64,000 nt of DNA from Gemmatimonadota bacterium (GCA_028287305.1 JAQBPX010000028.1:1-64000), one strand, 5' to 3'; counted from the first letter of the stretch, positions 16,902 through 26,000 are shown. Numbers and translations: made by a program. Notes: generated from the sequence alone by a model not told the origin.

Positions 16902-17735
16902 CTACGCCCGCTGCGCGCTCTGCTGCGTATCCTCGGCCCCCGCCTGCTGCCAGCGGAAGAAGACCACCGAGATCACCGCGAAGAAGAACAGCCCACCCGG
17001 GATCCACATGATGAGGCCGCCGAGCATCTGGTCGTCCATCGGCGTCATGCCGAGGATGCGGGGCGCGCTGGAGTACGCCGGGTAGAGGGCCGCGTCGGCG
17101 TAGGCGATGTAGACCGCGACGATCGACATCGGGATGCTCATCAGGAACAGGTAGAGCATCTGGAGGGGATACGACAGCCGCGGCAGCTCGGGCAGGGGGC
17201 TGAGCACGGGCCACCACATGAGCACCGCGGCGACCATGAACATCAGGTGCTGCACGATGTGGATGTCGTGGTGCGCCATGGCCGTGTTGTACATCACGGG
17301 CAAGTGCCAGCCGGCCACCACCAGGTTGAAGATGGCGAAGCAGGCGCGCGGCGTGGTGATCGCCCGCGCGATGCGCGCGACGGCCGGCACCTCGAGCGCC
17401 GGGCGCAGCATCCAGCCGGGCGTGCCGAGGAGCAGGAGCGGGGGCGCGACGAGGGTGAGCAGCAGGTGCTGCACCATGTGCGCGCTGAACAGGTAATAGT
17501 CGCTGAGGTCGTGCAGCCAGCCGTTGAGGCTGAAGAAGATCACGAGCAGGCCGGCGGCGAACGAGGCGCGCTGCGCCGGCGAGGCAGGCTGGCCCGGCGG
17601 TGGGGCGTGCCGGGCGCGCCAGGTGTAGAGCGCGCCCAGCACCAGCAACCCGATGACCGTGCTCCAGTGCACGGTGAACGCGGTCCAGCTGAGGGTCGCC
17701 CCCGCGTGCAGCCACGGGGCGAACGGGAGGATCAT
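16902..17735 (-). CDS. ctaG: Cytochrome c oxidase assembly factor CtaG (caa3 type)
   Basis: A 277-residue membrane protein with about seven helices of the caa3_CtaG family, required in Bacillus for formation of active caa3 oxidase. Visible features are 'LSDYYLFSAHMVQHLLLTLVAPPLLLLGTPGW', 'AHHDIHIVQHLMFMVAAVLMWWPVLSP' with conserved His residues suited to copper binding, and 'DQMLGGLIMWIPGG'. The ATG at 17735 overlaps the stop of the subunit IV gene by four bases, so the two are coupled. It is the last gene of the oxidase operon. This is the Bacillus-type CtaG, not the unrelated Cox11-type protein that shares the name. Confidence 0.9.
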   Translation of the reverse strand: MILPFAPWLHAGATLSWTAFTVHWSTVIGLLVLGALYTWRARHAPPPGQPASPAQRASFAAGLLVIFFSLNGWLHDLSDYYLFSAHMVQHLLLTLVAPPLLLLGTPGWMLRPALEVPAVARIARAITTPRACFAIFNLVVAGWHLPVMYNTAMAHHDIHIVQHLMFMVAAVLMWWPVLSPLPELPRLSYPLQMLYLFLMSIPMSIVAVYIAYADAALYPAYSSAPRILGMTPMDDQMLGGLIMWIPGGLFFFAVISVVFFRWQQAGAEDTQQSAQRA

Positions 17736-18091
17736 CCGATGTGCAGGTGTCCGAAGAGGAAGAGCAGCGCGATGAGCGTGAGGCTCGCGATGATCAGCGG
17801 CCCCGTGAACAGCGCGCGAAAGAGCTTGTGGTCGTACTTGAGGTGCATGTAGAACATCACGACGATCACGAACTTCCCGGCCGACATGAACAGCAGGATC
17901 GGCACGAAGAGCTTCGACGCCACGAACGACGGGATGTAGTACGCCCACACCTCGATGACCGTGACGAGCGTGAGGATGAGCGCGACCCACTTGTACTGCT
18001 TCCATGTGGGGTGCTCGTGCACCTCGCCCATGGAGGCGTGGTCCGCGCCGGTCGGTTCCGCGTGGTCGGTCTGGTGCGAATGATCGGCCAT
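17732..18091 (-). CDS. ctaF: Cytochrome c oxidase subunit IV (prokaryotic)
   Basis: A 119-residue small subunit of the haem-copper oxidase. A His-rich soluble N terminus (MADHSHQTDH...HEHPTWKQY) precedes three transmembrane helices, with 'KFVIVVMFYMHLKYDHKLFRALF' as the typical COX4_pro signature. The subunit is non-catalytic and helps assemble or stabilise the complex. The gene lies between subunit III and ctaG, starting seven bases after the subunit III stop, which is the standard order for caa3 operons. Confidence 0.88.
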   Translation of the reverse strand: MADHSHQTDHAEPTGADHASMGEVHEHPTWKQYKWVALILTLVTVIEVWAYYIPSFVASKLFVPILLFMSAGKFVIVVMFYMHLKYDHKLFRALFTGPLIIASLTLIALLFLFGHLHIG

Positions 18092-18097
18092 GGGGAG

Positions 18098-18757
18098 TTA
18101 CTTGATGAGGTAGACGAGCGTGAAGATCGCGATCCAGACGACGTCGACGAAGTGCCAGTAGAGCGCGCAGATGTCCACGATCAGCGCGTCCTTCGGCCCG
18201 AGGCCGCGACGCATGTCGATCGCGAACAGCGTCAGCAGCCAGAGGACGCCCACGGTGACGTGCGCGCCGTGGAAGCCGGTGAGCGTGAAGAAGCTCGACC
18301 CGAACAGGTTCGTGCGGATCGTGAGCCCTTCATGCACGAACGAGGTGAACTCGAACGCCTGGAAGCCGAGGAAGGTCGCGCCGAGGATCGCGGTGGCCAT
18401 CAGCCAGAACTTCGAGCTGCCGCGGATGCCCTCGTAGCCGGCCTTGCCCTTGTTCTCCACGGCCTCGAGCGCCAGCACCATGAAGAGCGACGACATCAGC
18501 AGCACGAACGTCGACGCCGACGTCACCGGGATGTTGAGGATCGGCTTGAGCGCCACCGCGCACTGCGGCGGGTTGCAGGCCTCGTGCGGGAAGGGGCCGG
18601 TGACGGAGCGCCCCTTGTAGATCAGGTACGTGGAGATGAGCGACGCGAAGAGCATGCACTCCGAGCCGATGAAGGCCCAGATGGCCACCTTGCGGTTGTC
18701 GAGGCCCGTGGTCGTCGGCGGGTGCACGAAGTGCGGGGCCGCAGCAGCAGAATCCAT
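18098..18757 (-). CDS. ctaE: Cytochrome c oxidase subunit III
   Basis: A 219-residue membrane protein with about five helices, the short (caa3-type) form of subunit III. Family signatures are 'NRKVAIWAFIGSECMLFASLISTYLIYKG', 'FLGFQAFEFTSFVHEGL', 'FFTLTGFHGAHVTVGVLWLL' with the conserved His, and the terminal 'ALYWHFVDVVWIAIFTLVYL'. It supports proton uptake and stability of subunit I. It lies 25 bp downstream of ctaD in the same operon. Confidence 0.93.
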   Translation of the reverse strand: MDSAAAAPHFVHPPTTTGLDNRKVAIWAFIGSECMLFASLISTYLIYKGRSVTGPFPHEACNPPQCAVALKPILNIPVTSASTFVLLMSSLFMVLALEAVENKGKAGYEGIRGSSKFWLMATAILGATFLGFQAFEFTSFVHEGLTIRTNLFGSSFFTLTGFHGAHVTVGVLWLLTLFAIDMRRGLGPKDALIVDICALYWHFVDVVWIAIFTLVYLIK

Positions 18758-18782
18758 GATCGATATGGTGTGTTGGGGCGGC

Positions 18783-20735
18783 CTAGTGATGCTCGGGCTC
18801 GAGTGGCGACAGCAGCCACGCGTAGAGGAAGCCGGTCATGAGCATCGCGCTGGTGATGATGACGGCCAGTGCGAGGCCCAGCTTGTCCTTGTGGATGAGC
18901 AGCATGCCGCTGAACATCGTCACCATGAACAGCGCGACGAACAGGGGCTTGATGGTCGGATAGGGCATCGGGATCCCGAGCTCCTCCGCCGTCTTGTGGT
19001 TGCGCTCGACGTGCGTGGGGCGCGACGCCCCCGAGCTGGCGCCCGCGGGGTTGCCGATCGCCTTGCCGCCGCCCACGTGCTGGCCCGCGGCGTCCACGTC
19101 GATGCGCTTCTCGCCCTCGCGCGTGTGCGGCACGTCGGTCGTGAGCTCCGGCGACTTGACGTCCCACAGCGGGTAGCGCGACGAGACCCTGGGGATCTCG
19201 GCGAAGTTGTAGTCGGGGGGCGGGCTCGGGATGGACCACTCGAGCGACGGCGCGCCCCACGGATCGTTGCCCGCGACCGCGCCACCGTGCCAGCTCTTCA
19301 GCATGTTGTACACGAGGAAGAGCGTCGCGAAGCCCAGGAGGTAGGCGCCGTAGCTCGACATCGCGTTGTACGTGTCCCAGCCCTGGTTCGCGTCGTACTG
19401 GTAGATGCGGCGCGGCATGCCGGCCAGTCCGCTGAAGTGCATCGGGAAGAACGTGAGGTTCATGCCGACGAACGACAGCCAGAAGTGCCAGTTCCCGATC
19501 TTCTCGCTCAGCATGCGGCCGCTGAACTTCGGGAAGTAGTAGTAGATGCCGGCGAAGATGCCCATCATCGAGCCGCCGAACAGCACGTAGTGGAAGTGCG
19601 CGACGATGAAGTACGAGTCCGTCTGCTGCAGGTCCGCCGTGGGCGACGCGTGCATCACGCCCGAGATGCCGCCGATCGTGAAGAGGCCGACCAGCGCGAT
19701 GGCGAACTTCATCGAGACGGTGAAGTTGATGTTGCCGCCCCACATGGTGAAGATCCAGTTGAAGATCTTCACGCCGGTGGGGATCGCGATGAGCATCGTC
19801 GCGAGGCTGAACATCGTGTCGGCGATCGGGCCCATGCCCACCGCGAACATATGGTGCGCCCACACGCCGAAGCCCAGGAAGGCGATCAGCATGCCGGAGT
19901 AGACCATCACGGGATAGCCGAACAGCGGCTTGCGCGAGAAGGTCGGCAGCACCTCAGACACGAGGCCGAAGGCGGGGAGGATCAGGATGTAGACCTCCGG
20001 GTGGCCGAAGATCCAGAACAGGTGCTGCCAGAGGAGCGGGTCGGCGCCCGCGGCGATCGTGTAGAAGTTCGTGCCGAAGAAGCGGTCGAACTGCAGGAAC
20101 ACGAGCGCGATCGTGATCACCGGGAAGGCGAGCACGAGCAGGAACTGCACGACGAACGACATCCAGGTGAACATCGGCATGCGCATGAGGTTCATCCCCG
20201 GCGCGCGCATGTTGATGATCGTGGTGATGAAGTTGAACGCCGCCGCCAGCGAGCTGACACCGAGGATCTGGAGGCCGAGCACCCAGAAGTCGATGTTGAG
20301 CAGCGGCGAGTAGGCCATGGTGGTGAGCGGCGCGTAGCCGAACCAGCCGCCGTTCGGAGCCTGCCCCACGAACCACGAGAGGTTCATGAAGATGCCGCCG
20401 AACAGGTAGACCCAGTACGAGAAGGCGTTGAGGCGCGGGAAGGCCACGTCGCGCGCGCCGATCTGCAGCGGGATCAGGAAGTTGAAGAACGCGGCACTGA
20501 GCGGCATGATCGCAAGGAAGACCATGGTCGTGCCGTGCATCGTGAACATCTGGTTGTACACTTCCGCGCCCAGCAGCCGCCCGTTGGGATGCTGCAGCTG
20601 CGCGCGAATCAGCTCGGCCTCGAACCCGCCCATCATGAAGAAGGTGAGCGCGGTGAAGAGGTAGAGCGTGCCGATCCGCTTGTGATCGACGGTGGTGAGC
20701 CAGCTCCACAAGCCGGTGTTCGAGCCGTAAGCCAT
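18783..20735 (-). CDS. ctaD: Cytochrome c oxidase subunit I
   Basis: A 650-residue catalytic subunit that reduces oxygen to water at the haem a3-CuB site while pumping protons. The CuB/cross-link motif GHPEVYILILP, including the Glu typical of A1-type oxidases, is present, as are the CuB histidines in WAHHMF and the haem ligands in VAHFHYVLFGG and TMHGTTMVFL. K-channel Lys is plausible in TGVKIFNW. The C terminus (about 560-645) adds two further helices after a polar linker, the 14-helix layout known from Bacillus CtaD. The gene lies between ctaC (31-bp gap) and ctaE. Confidence 0.96.
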   Translation of the reverse strand: MAYGSNTGLWSWLTTVDHKRIGTLYLFTALTFFMMGGFEAELIRAQLQHPNGRLLGAEVYNQMFTMHGTTMVFLAIMPLSAAFFNFLIPLQIGARDVAFPRLNAFSYWVYLFGGIFMNLSWFVGQAPNGGWFGYAPLTTMAYSPLLNIDFWVLGLQILGVSSLAAAFNFITTIINMRAPGMNLMRMPMFTWMSFVVQFLLVLAFPVITIALVFLQFDRFFGTNFYTIAAGADPLLWQHLFWIFGHPEVYILILPAFGLVSEVLPTFSRKPLFGYPVMVYSGMLIAFLGFGVWAHHMFAVGMGPIADTMFSLATMLIAIPTGVKIFNWIFTMWGGNINFTVSMKFAIALVGLFTIGGISGVMHASPTADLQQTDSYFIVAHFHYVLFGGSMMGIFAGIYYYFPKFSGRMLSEKIGNWHFWLSFVGMNLTFFPMHFSGLAGMPRRIYQYDANQGWDTYNAMSSYGAYLLGFATLFLVYNMLKSWHGGAVAGNDPWGAPSLEWSIPSPPPDYNFAEIPRVSSRYPLWDVKSPELTTDVPHTREGEKRIDVDAAGQHVGGGKAIGNPAGASSGASRPTHVERNHKTAEELGIPMPYPTIKPLFVALFMVTMFSGMLLIHKDKLGLALAVIITSAMLMTGFLYAWLLSPLEPEHH

Positions 20736-20766
20736 CAGTCTATGATCTCCGTAGTCGGCGAGTCGG

Positions 20767-22095
20767 TTACTTGAGCGTCAGCAGATATGCGACGATGTCG
20801 GCGATCTGCTGATCGTCGAGCCCTACCGTCATCTTCGACTTGGTCACCGGATTGTACTGGCCGACGCCGAGCGTCGGCATGATCACGCCCGGCTTCATCA
20901 CCGGCGCGTTCTTGATCCAGCGCGCGAGGTGCTTCGCGTCCATCGCGTAAAGCCCCGCGGCCAGCGTGAGGCGCGAGCCCACGTGCGTGAGGTTCGGCCC
21001 GATGTTGCCCATCGCGCTCGGCACGCCCTTGATGGCGTGGCAGCCGATGCAGCCGCCCTGCCCCTGCGCGAACAGCGTGGCGCCGCGCGCCGGGTTGCCA
21101 TACGGATCGGTGAACGCGATCTCGGCCGGCAGGGGCGTGGTGGGGATCACGTTGCTCGTGGCCACCCGTGAAATCGGGTAGCCGGTGAATCCCGCCGGCG
21201 TTGCGGCCGGCGCGGTGGCTGGCGTGGTCACCGCGGGCGCGTTCATCGCGACCTGCGCGCTGTCGCCCTTGCCGCCGCCGGGGACGTGCTTCGGGCGGTT
21301 GCTGTCCGCGGGCGTAGCCAGCGTGGGGGTGGCGACCGTCGCGGTTGCAACGGTGGTGCCCACCGCGGCGCCAGCCTGGTGCACCGTCCACTCCGCGAAT
21401 TCGGCCGGCGTCACCGTGAAGGTGCGGAATCGCATGTTCGCATGGCTGGCGCCGCAGTACTCGGCGCAGAAGCCGTTGAACGCCGCCGAGCCCACGGAGT
21501 CCGGCGTGAACCAGAGGTAGTTGGTGCGATTCGAGATCAGGTCGCGCTTGCCGCCGAGCTGCGGGATCCAGAACGAGTGCAGCACGTCGTTGGTGTGCAG
21601 GGTGAAGTTCACCTTGCGCCCGATCGGCAGGTACAGCTCGTTGGCGGTGACGACGCCGTACTGCGGGTACTTGAACTCCCACCACCACTGGTGCCCGATC
21701 ACCTCGACCTGCAGCGCGTCGGCGGAGGCGCGAGCCTGCGTGTTGAAGATCGAGCGAATGGTCGGGATCGAGATGACGATCAGGATCACCGCGGGGATGA
21801 TCGTCCAGAGGATCTCGAGCGTGGTGTTGCCGTGCACGTGCTCCGGCTCGGCCTGGCCTTCACGCTTGCGGAACTTGACCAGCGTGACGATCAGCAGTCC
21901 TTCGACGAAGATGAAGACCGCCGTCCCGAGCCCGATCAGCAGCTTCCAGAGCACGTCGATCTCCCGATTGAAGTCGGAATGACGGTGGAAGATGGAATTG
22001 GGCGCGGCTCCGGAGCAGGCGGCGACCGCCGCCAGGAGCAGGAGGGCCGTCAGCGCGGCGCGAACGGGCACGCGCGGGCGGGTTGGAAAGGGCAT
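20767..22095 (-). CDS. ctaC: Cytochrome c oxidase subunit II fused to cytochrome c (caa3)
   Basis: A 442-residue membrane-anchored subunit that takes electrons from its own cytochrome c domain to the CuA centre. A lipoprotein-like signal (LLLAAVAACSG) and two transmembrane helices precede the cupredoxin domain ('GHQWWWEFKYP', 'DVLHSFWIPQLGGKRDL'). The CuA ligands lie in CAEYCGASHANM near residues 211-222. An approximately 65-residue Thr/Ala/Pro-rich linker leads to a class I cytochrome c with CIGCH near 347 and an axial Met in the MKPGVIMPTLG region. The fusion defines a caa3 enzyme. It is the first oxidase structural gene in the operon. Confidence 0.95.
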   Translation of the reverse strand: MPFPTRPRVPVRAALTALLLLAAVAACSGAAPNSIFHRHSDFNREIDVLWKLLIGLGTAVFIFVEGLLIVTLVKFRKREGQAEPEHVHGNTTLEILWTIIPAVILIVISIPTIRSIFNTQARASADALQVEVIGHQWWWEFKYPQYGVVTANELYLPIGRKVNFTLHTNDVLHSFWIPQLGGKRDLISNRTNYLWFTPDSVGSAAFNGFCAEYCGASHANMRFRTFTVTPAEFAEWTVHQAGAAVGTTVATATVATPTLATPADSNRPKHVPGGGKGDSAQVAMNAPAVTTPATAPAATPAGFTGYPISRVATSNVIPTTPLPAEIAFTDPYGNPARGATLFAQGQGGCIGCHAIKGVPSAMGNIGPNLTHVGSRLTLAAGLYAMDAKHLARWIKNAPVMKPGVIMPTLGVGQYNPVTKSKMTVGLDDQQIADIVAYLLTLK

Positions 22096-22209
22096 GCGGT
22101 GTCCTTGACCGGCGTTCCGGGCGACCGCCCTCGCGGTGCGCCCAATGCACTGGGAAAAATCACGGGAAAGGTAGGGGGCGCGGAGGGTCGAATCAAGCGA
22201 AAGCGGGCG

Positions 22210-22596
22210 CTATCCGGCGGCGGCCTCGCCCTTCTTCTCCGCGTGCTCCTTGTGCTTCTCGATCGTCTGCGTGATCGCGATCTCGAGCGCCTGCTTGATC
22301 TGCGCGACGCCCTCTCGGTACGTCCGGATACGAATGATGTCGCTCGCGCCGCGGCTCGTGCTGAGGTTGACCGCCATCACCTGGTCGGAGATCATGCCGA
22401 ACTGGTTCTTCAGCTTGCCCTGGAGGATCGGCAGCGTACGCCGGAGCGTGGCGAGGATGTGCCCGCCCGGCTGCGCACGCTTGATCTGGAGCGCGTACTG
22501 CTCGACCAGGGAGTGCACGCGCTGGAGGAGGGTGACGCACTCCTCCAGCGTGGCCATCTTCGCCTGCCCGGACCCATCGAGTTTGAGGCCTGCCAT
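22210..22596 (-). CDS. Conserved-looking hypothetical helical protein
   Basis: I do not recognise the family. The 128-residue product is soluble and mostly helical, with heptad-like stretches ('LEECVTLLQRVHSLVEQYALQIKRAQ', 'IKQALEIAITQTIEKHKEHAEKK'). There is no signal peptide or Cys. It lies 114 bp upstream of ctaC on the same strand and could be a separate transcript or the first gene of the oxidase operon. High third-position GC and a length unbroken by rare codons support it as a real gene. Confidence 0.65.
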   Translation of the reverse strand: MAGLKLDGSGQAKMATLEECVTLLQRVHSLVEQYALQIKRAQPGGHILATLRRTLPILQGKLKNQFGMISDQVMAVNLSTSRGASDIIRIRTYREGVAQIKQALEIAITQTIEKHKEHAEKKGEAAAG

Positions 22597-22675
22597 GGGG
22601 ACAACATAGGGGCTGGGGAGCTGGGGGGCACGGGGGTGAGGAACTGCCTCTCCTCCTCAGCCCCCGAAATCCCGC

Positions 22676-23740
22676 CTACCTGACCTTCTCCAGCTTCGCA
22701 TTCTCCCGCCGCTCCCGCCCCACCTTCGACTGCGGCTGGCCGTCCACGGCCACGATGTCCGCCGTGAAGTCGAAGCCCCCCGCGTACACCGCTCCGCCCA
22801 CACCGTACGCATCCACCGGCACTCCCTCCTCCTCGAAGGCGCGGATGCGCTCGGCGTCGAAGCCACCACTCACCACGATCTTCACGTCCCCGAACCCCTC
22901 GGCATCCAGCGCGTTGCGCACGTTCCACACGAGCGAGGGATTCACCCCGGTGGGCTTGAACGCGCCCATCTGGCTCACCACTGACGTGTCCACCAGGTGC
23001 TCCGAGGTGTCGAGCCGCACCGCGCCCAGGCGATCGCCGAGCGCCCGCGCCACTGCGAGGCTCGTCGCCACCGAATCGTTCGCGTAGTCCACGAGCGCCA
23101 CCACGGGCACGTCCTCCGGCGTGTGCTTCGCGAAGCGCCGCGCGGCCTTCACCGTGTCCCCGCCATACGCGGCGATCAGCGCGTGCGGCATGGTGCCGAC
23201 CCCCCGGCCACCGAGCCAGGCGGCCTGCGCGTCGGTGCTCACGTCCTTCATGCCCCCCACCTGCGCCGCGAAGCCGTCGCCCGGCTGCATGGTGAAATGG
23301 TCGTCGCGCGCGCCGAAGAAGATCACCGGCTTGGACCTCGCGGCATCCACGCACCGTCGCGCATGCGTGCAGATGCCGGTGCGCCGGCTGAGGATGCCCA
23401 GCAGCGGCGTCTCGAGCATCGCGAAATCCTGGTACGGCCCCTCGATCGTGAGCACGGTGTCCCACGCCTCGCAGCGATCGCCCTCGTACAGTGCGTGCAC
23501 CGCCAGCGCTCCCCAGTCATCGGTGCAGAGCCGCAGGATGGCGACGCACTCGTCGACGCCGCCGACCAGCCCCGCGCGCTTGCCGGTGACCTGCATCAGC
23601 ACCGAGGGTGCGTGGCGATCCGCGCGCAGCACCTCGCGCGTGCGCACGAAGTAGGCATCGGTGTAACGCCCCGCCTTCAGCCCCTCGACGTCCAGCGCGA
23701 AGAGCGCCGGGTCCAGCCGCTTGCGCCTGCGCGGTGGCAT
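22676..23740 (-). CDS. Nicotinate phosphoribosyltransferase family protein
   Basis: A 354-residue protein of the nicotinate/quinolinate phosphoribosyltransferase fold, expected to make nicotinate mononucleotide for NAD salvage. Features are 'GLKAGRYTDAYFVRTREVL' at the N terminus, 'VLTIEGPYQDFAMLETPLLGILSRRTGI', the barrel strand 'VPVVALVDYANDS' and the phosphate-binding end 'IVVSGGFDAERIRAFEEEGVPVDAYGVG'. The length fits the short bacterial/archaeal type. The ATG at 23740 lies five bases after the aspartase stop, so the pair is probably translated from one message. A link between aspartate and pyridine-nucleotide metabolism is suggestive but unproven. Confidence 0.85.
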   Translation of the reverse strand: MPPRRRKRLDPALFALDVEGLKAGRYTDAYFVRTREVLRADRHAPSVLMQVTGKRAGLVGGVDECVAILRLCTDDWGALAVHALYEGDRCEAWDTVLTIEGPYQDFAMLETPLLGILSRRTGICTHARRCVDAARSKPVIFFGARDDHFTMQPGDGFAAQVGGMKDVSTDAQAAWLGGRGVGTMPHALIAAYGGDTVKAARRFAKHTPEDVPVVALVDYANDSVATSLAVARALGDRLGAVRLDTSEHLVDTSVVSQMGAFKPTGVNPSLVWNVRNALDAEGFGDVKIVVSGGFDAERIRAFEEEGVPVDAYGVGGAVYAGGFDFTADIVAVDGQPQSKVGRERRENAKLEKVR

Positions 23741-23745
23741 GGATG

Positions 23746-25614
23746 CTACCGCGTCACGGTGCGCGGGGCGGTCATGGCATCGGGGTTGAGCAGGCGGTCG
23801 AGCTCCTCGCGCGTGAGCAGCTTTCGCTCGAGCACCAGCTCGTACACGCCGCGCCCACTCTCGAGCGCGAGCTTCGCGATCTCGGTGGATGCCTCGTATC
23901 CGAGCACCGGCACGAGCGCCGTCACGATCCCGATCGAATGCTCCACGAACTGTCGCATGCGCGCCACGTTCGCGGTGATTCCCTCCACGCAACGCGTCTG
24001 CAACACGCCGCACGCCGCGCGCATGGTGTCCGCCGAGCGAAGGAGGCGATAGGCGATCACCGGCTCGAAGACATTGAGCTGCAGCTGCCCCGCCTCGGCG
24101 GCCATGGTGACCGTCATGTCGCCGCCGATGACGTCGAAGCAGACCTGGTTCACCACCTCGGGGATCACCGGGTTCACCTTGCCGGGCATGATCGAGGAGC
24201 CCGGCTGCATGGCCGGCAGGTTGATCTCGCCGAAGCCGGCCCGCGGCCCGCTCGAGAGCAGGCGCAGGTCGTTGCAGATCTTCGAGAGCTTCACGGCGCA
24301 GCGCTTCAGCACGCCGGAGAGCTGCACGAAGGAGCCCGTGTCCGCCGTGGCCTCCACGAGGTCGGGCGCGGTGATCAACGTGAGCCCCGTGATGCGCGAG
24401 AGGTGCGTGCACACCGTATCCGCGTAGCCCGCCGGCGCGTTGATGCCCGTGCCGATCGCGGTGGCGCCCATGTTGATCTCCCGGATCAGCGCCTGGGCCT
24501 CGGCCAGCCGCTCGACGTCCTCCAGGATGGTGTGGCCGAACGCGGTGAACTCCTGGCCGAGCGTCATCGGGACGGCGTCCTGCAGCTGCGTGCGCCCCAT
24601 CTTGATGTGCGGGGAGAACTCCTCCCCCTTCGCCAGGAAGGCAGCGGCGAGCGACGCCATGGCGATGCGCAGCGACTCGATGCTGTCGTGCAGCGCGAGC
24701 TTCACCGCCGTGGGATACACGTCGTTGGTGCTCTGGCTGAGGTTCACGTGGTTGTTGGGGTGCGCGAAGTGATAGTCGCCACGCTCGTGCCCACTGAGCT
24801 CGAGCGCGCGATTCGCGATCACCTCGTTCGCATTCATGTTGGTGGAGGTGCCGGCGCCGCCCTGGATCATGTCCACCAGGAAGTGCTCGTGATGCCGTCC
24901 GGCGCGGATCTCCTGGCAGGCCTGCACGATGCAACCCGCCACGCCTGCGTCGAGCAGCCCGAGCTCCTGGTTCGCCATCGCCGCCGCTTCCTTCACGCTG
25001 GCGAGGGCTTCCACGAGCGACGGGAATTCCCGCAGCGCCACGCCGGTGATCGGGAAGTTCTCGAGCGCGCGCAGCGTCTGGACGCCGTACATCGCGTCGA
25101 AGGGAATCTCCCGCTCGCCGAGCAGGTCGTGCTCGGTGCGGGTGCGGCCGCCGCCGAAGCCCATGGTGCGGCCGTGGCCGACGAGCGTGGCGTCGGTGGC
25201 GGCGAGGCGGCGTGAGATCGCGCGCGCCGCGCGGGCGACGAGCGCGGCGTAGACGGCGGGGGCGTCCTTCAGCAGCTCCTTCACCTGCGCGGCGTCGAGC
25301 ACGCCCCCCTCGGTGCGGACGATGGCGCGCGCACTCGTGCCGTGCGTCGAGTCGTCGAGCAGCAGGCCCTCGCCGATCGCCTCGCCGGGGCCGAGGGTGG
25401 CGAGCCGCACCGGCCGGCCGTTCAGGTTCTTCTCGATGGCGACGGCGCCGGAGAAGAGGATGGCCAGGAAGGAGCGCTGCGCGCCCTCGACGAAGAGCAG
25501 CTCGTCGGGCTCGAAGATGCGGGTGGTGACGAGCTTCCCGAGATGGTGCAGCGCCGACTCGGTGGCGCCCTCGAGGAAGCTGGCTTCGCGGAGCTGGTCG
25601 CGGATGGCAGTCAT
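23746..25614 (-). CDS. aspA: Aspartate ammonia-lyase with N-terminal cyclic-nucleotide-binding domain
   Basis: A 622-residue fusion. Residues about 10-130 form a CRP-type cyclic-nucleotide-binding domain ('LVTTRIFEPDELLFVEGAQ', then GEAIGEGLLL...SARAIV with the Glu and Arg that contact the ligand phosphate). A linker at 130-155 leads to a complete aspartase/fumarase-superfamily lyase. It contains 'GGAGTSTNMNANEVIANRAL', 'HPNNHVNLSQSTNDVYPTAV' and the catalytic SS loop GSSIMPGKVNPVIPE near residue 471. Normal aspartases are about 470 residues, so the extra length is the regulatory domain. It should deaminate aspartate to fumarate, possibly under nucleotide control. The start at 25614 includes the whole domain. 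Confidence 0.9.
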   Translation of the reverse strand: MTAIRDQLREASFLEGATESALHHLGKLVTTRIFEPDELLFVEGAQRSFLAILFSGAVAIEKNLNGRPVRLATLGPGEAIGEGLLLDDSTHGTSARAIVRTEGGVLDAAQVKELLKDAPAVYAALVARAARAISRRLAATDATLVGHGRTMGFGGGRTRTEHDLLGEREIPFDAMYGVQTLRALENFPITGVALREFPSLVEALASVKEAAAMANQELGLLDAGVAGCIVQACQEIRAGRHHEHFLVDMIQGGAGTSTNMNANEVIANRALELSGHERGDYHFAHPNNHVNLSQSTNDVYPTAVKLALHDSIESLRIAMASLAAAFLAKGEEFSPHIKMGRTQLQDAVPMTLGQEFTAFGHTILEDVERLAEAQALIREINMGATAIGTGINAPAGYADTVCTHLSRITGLTLITAPDLVEATADTGSFVQLSGVLKRCAVKLSKICNDLRLLSSGPRAGFGEINLPAMQPGSSIMPGKVNPVIPEVVNQVCFDVIGGDMTVTMAAEAGQLQLNVFEPVIAYRLLRSADTMRAACGVLQTRCVEGITANVARMRQFVEHSIGIVTALVPVLGYEASTEIAKLALESGRGVYELVLERKLLTREELDRLLNPDAMTAPRTVTR

Positions 25615-25787
25615 TGGAGAGGCAAAGCTATCGCGGGGCTGGCCCGTGCGCTGCGGGCGGGAGCCAACTGCCGAGCGAGGACAACCGGTCGGTCGTGGGG
25701 TGCGCGTTGGGCTGGCACGCCGATTCCCTTCGAATGTTTGTGCGATGACGCGAGGGGCGTTTCGCAGCCATTCAGGAGGGAAGCCAG

Positions 25788-26000
25788 ATGCGTAAACATA
25801 TGTTCCTATCGGCCATGGCCATCGTCGCCTGTTCGGGCGCGTGCTCCAGCTCGGTCGCGCCGACCGACCGTCGCAGCACCCAGCCCGCGTACGGGGCGGC
25901 CCGCCGGCCGGCGGTGTCGGCCCGCGTGCCGGCGCGCACTCCCACGCGCGCGCTGCCCTCGCACTCGAGAGTGAGCCGGGCGGTCAAGACGGCGCGCTGA
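25788..26000 (+). CDS. Small putative lipoprotein
   Basis: A 70-residue product, probably real because a perfect AGGAGG at about 25772-25777 sits some ten bases before the ATG, rare in this window. The N terminus MRKHMFLSAMAIVACSGACSSS has a short basic segment, a hydrophobic stretch and Cys residues fitting a lipobox (IVAC or SGAC). The remainder is Arg/Ala/Pro-rich and low in complexity (ARVPARTPTRALPSH). The function is unknown. The upstream gap 25615-25787 holds no other gene. Confidence 0.55.
   Translation: MRKHMFLSAMAIVACSGACSSSVAPTDRRSTQPAYGAARRPAVSARVPARTPTRALPSHSRVSRAVKTAR

Noticed and set aside
18630-20774. A 714-codon plus-strand frame opposite ctaD and ctaE
   Set aside because: Its His/Arg/Glu-rich composition is an antisense shadow of GC-rich codons; the minus strand encodes clear oxidase subunits.
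23608-25215. A 535-codon plus-strand frame across the aspartase gene
   Set aside because: It is a shadow of the opposite strand, which encodes a complete and highly conserved enzyme.
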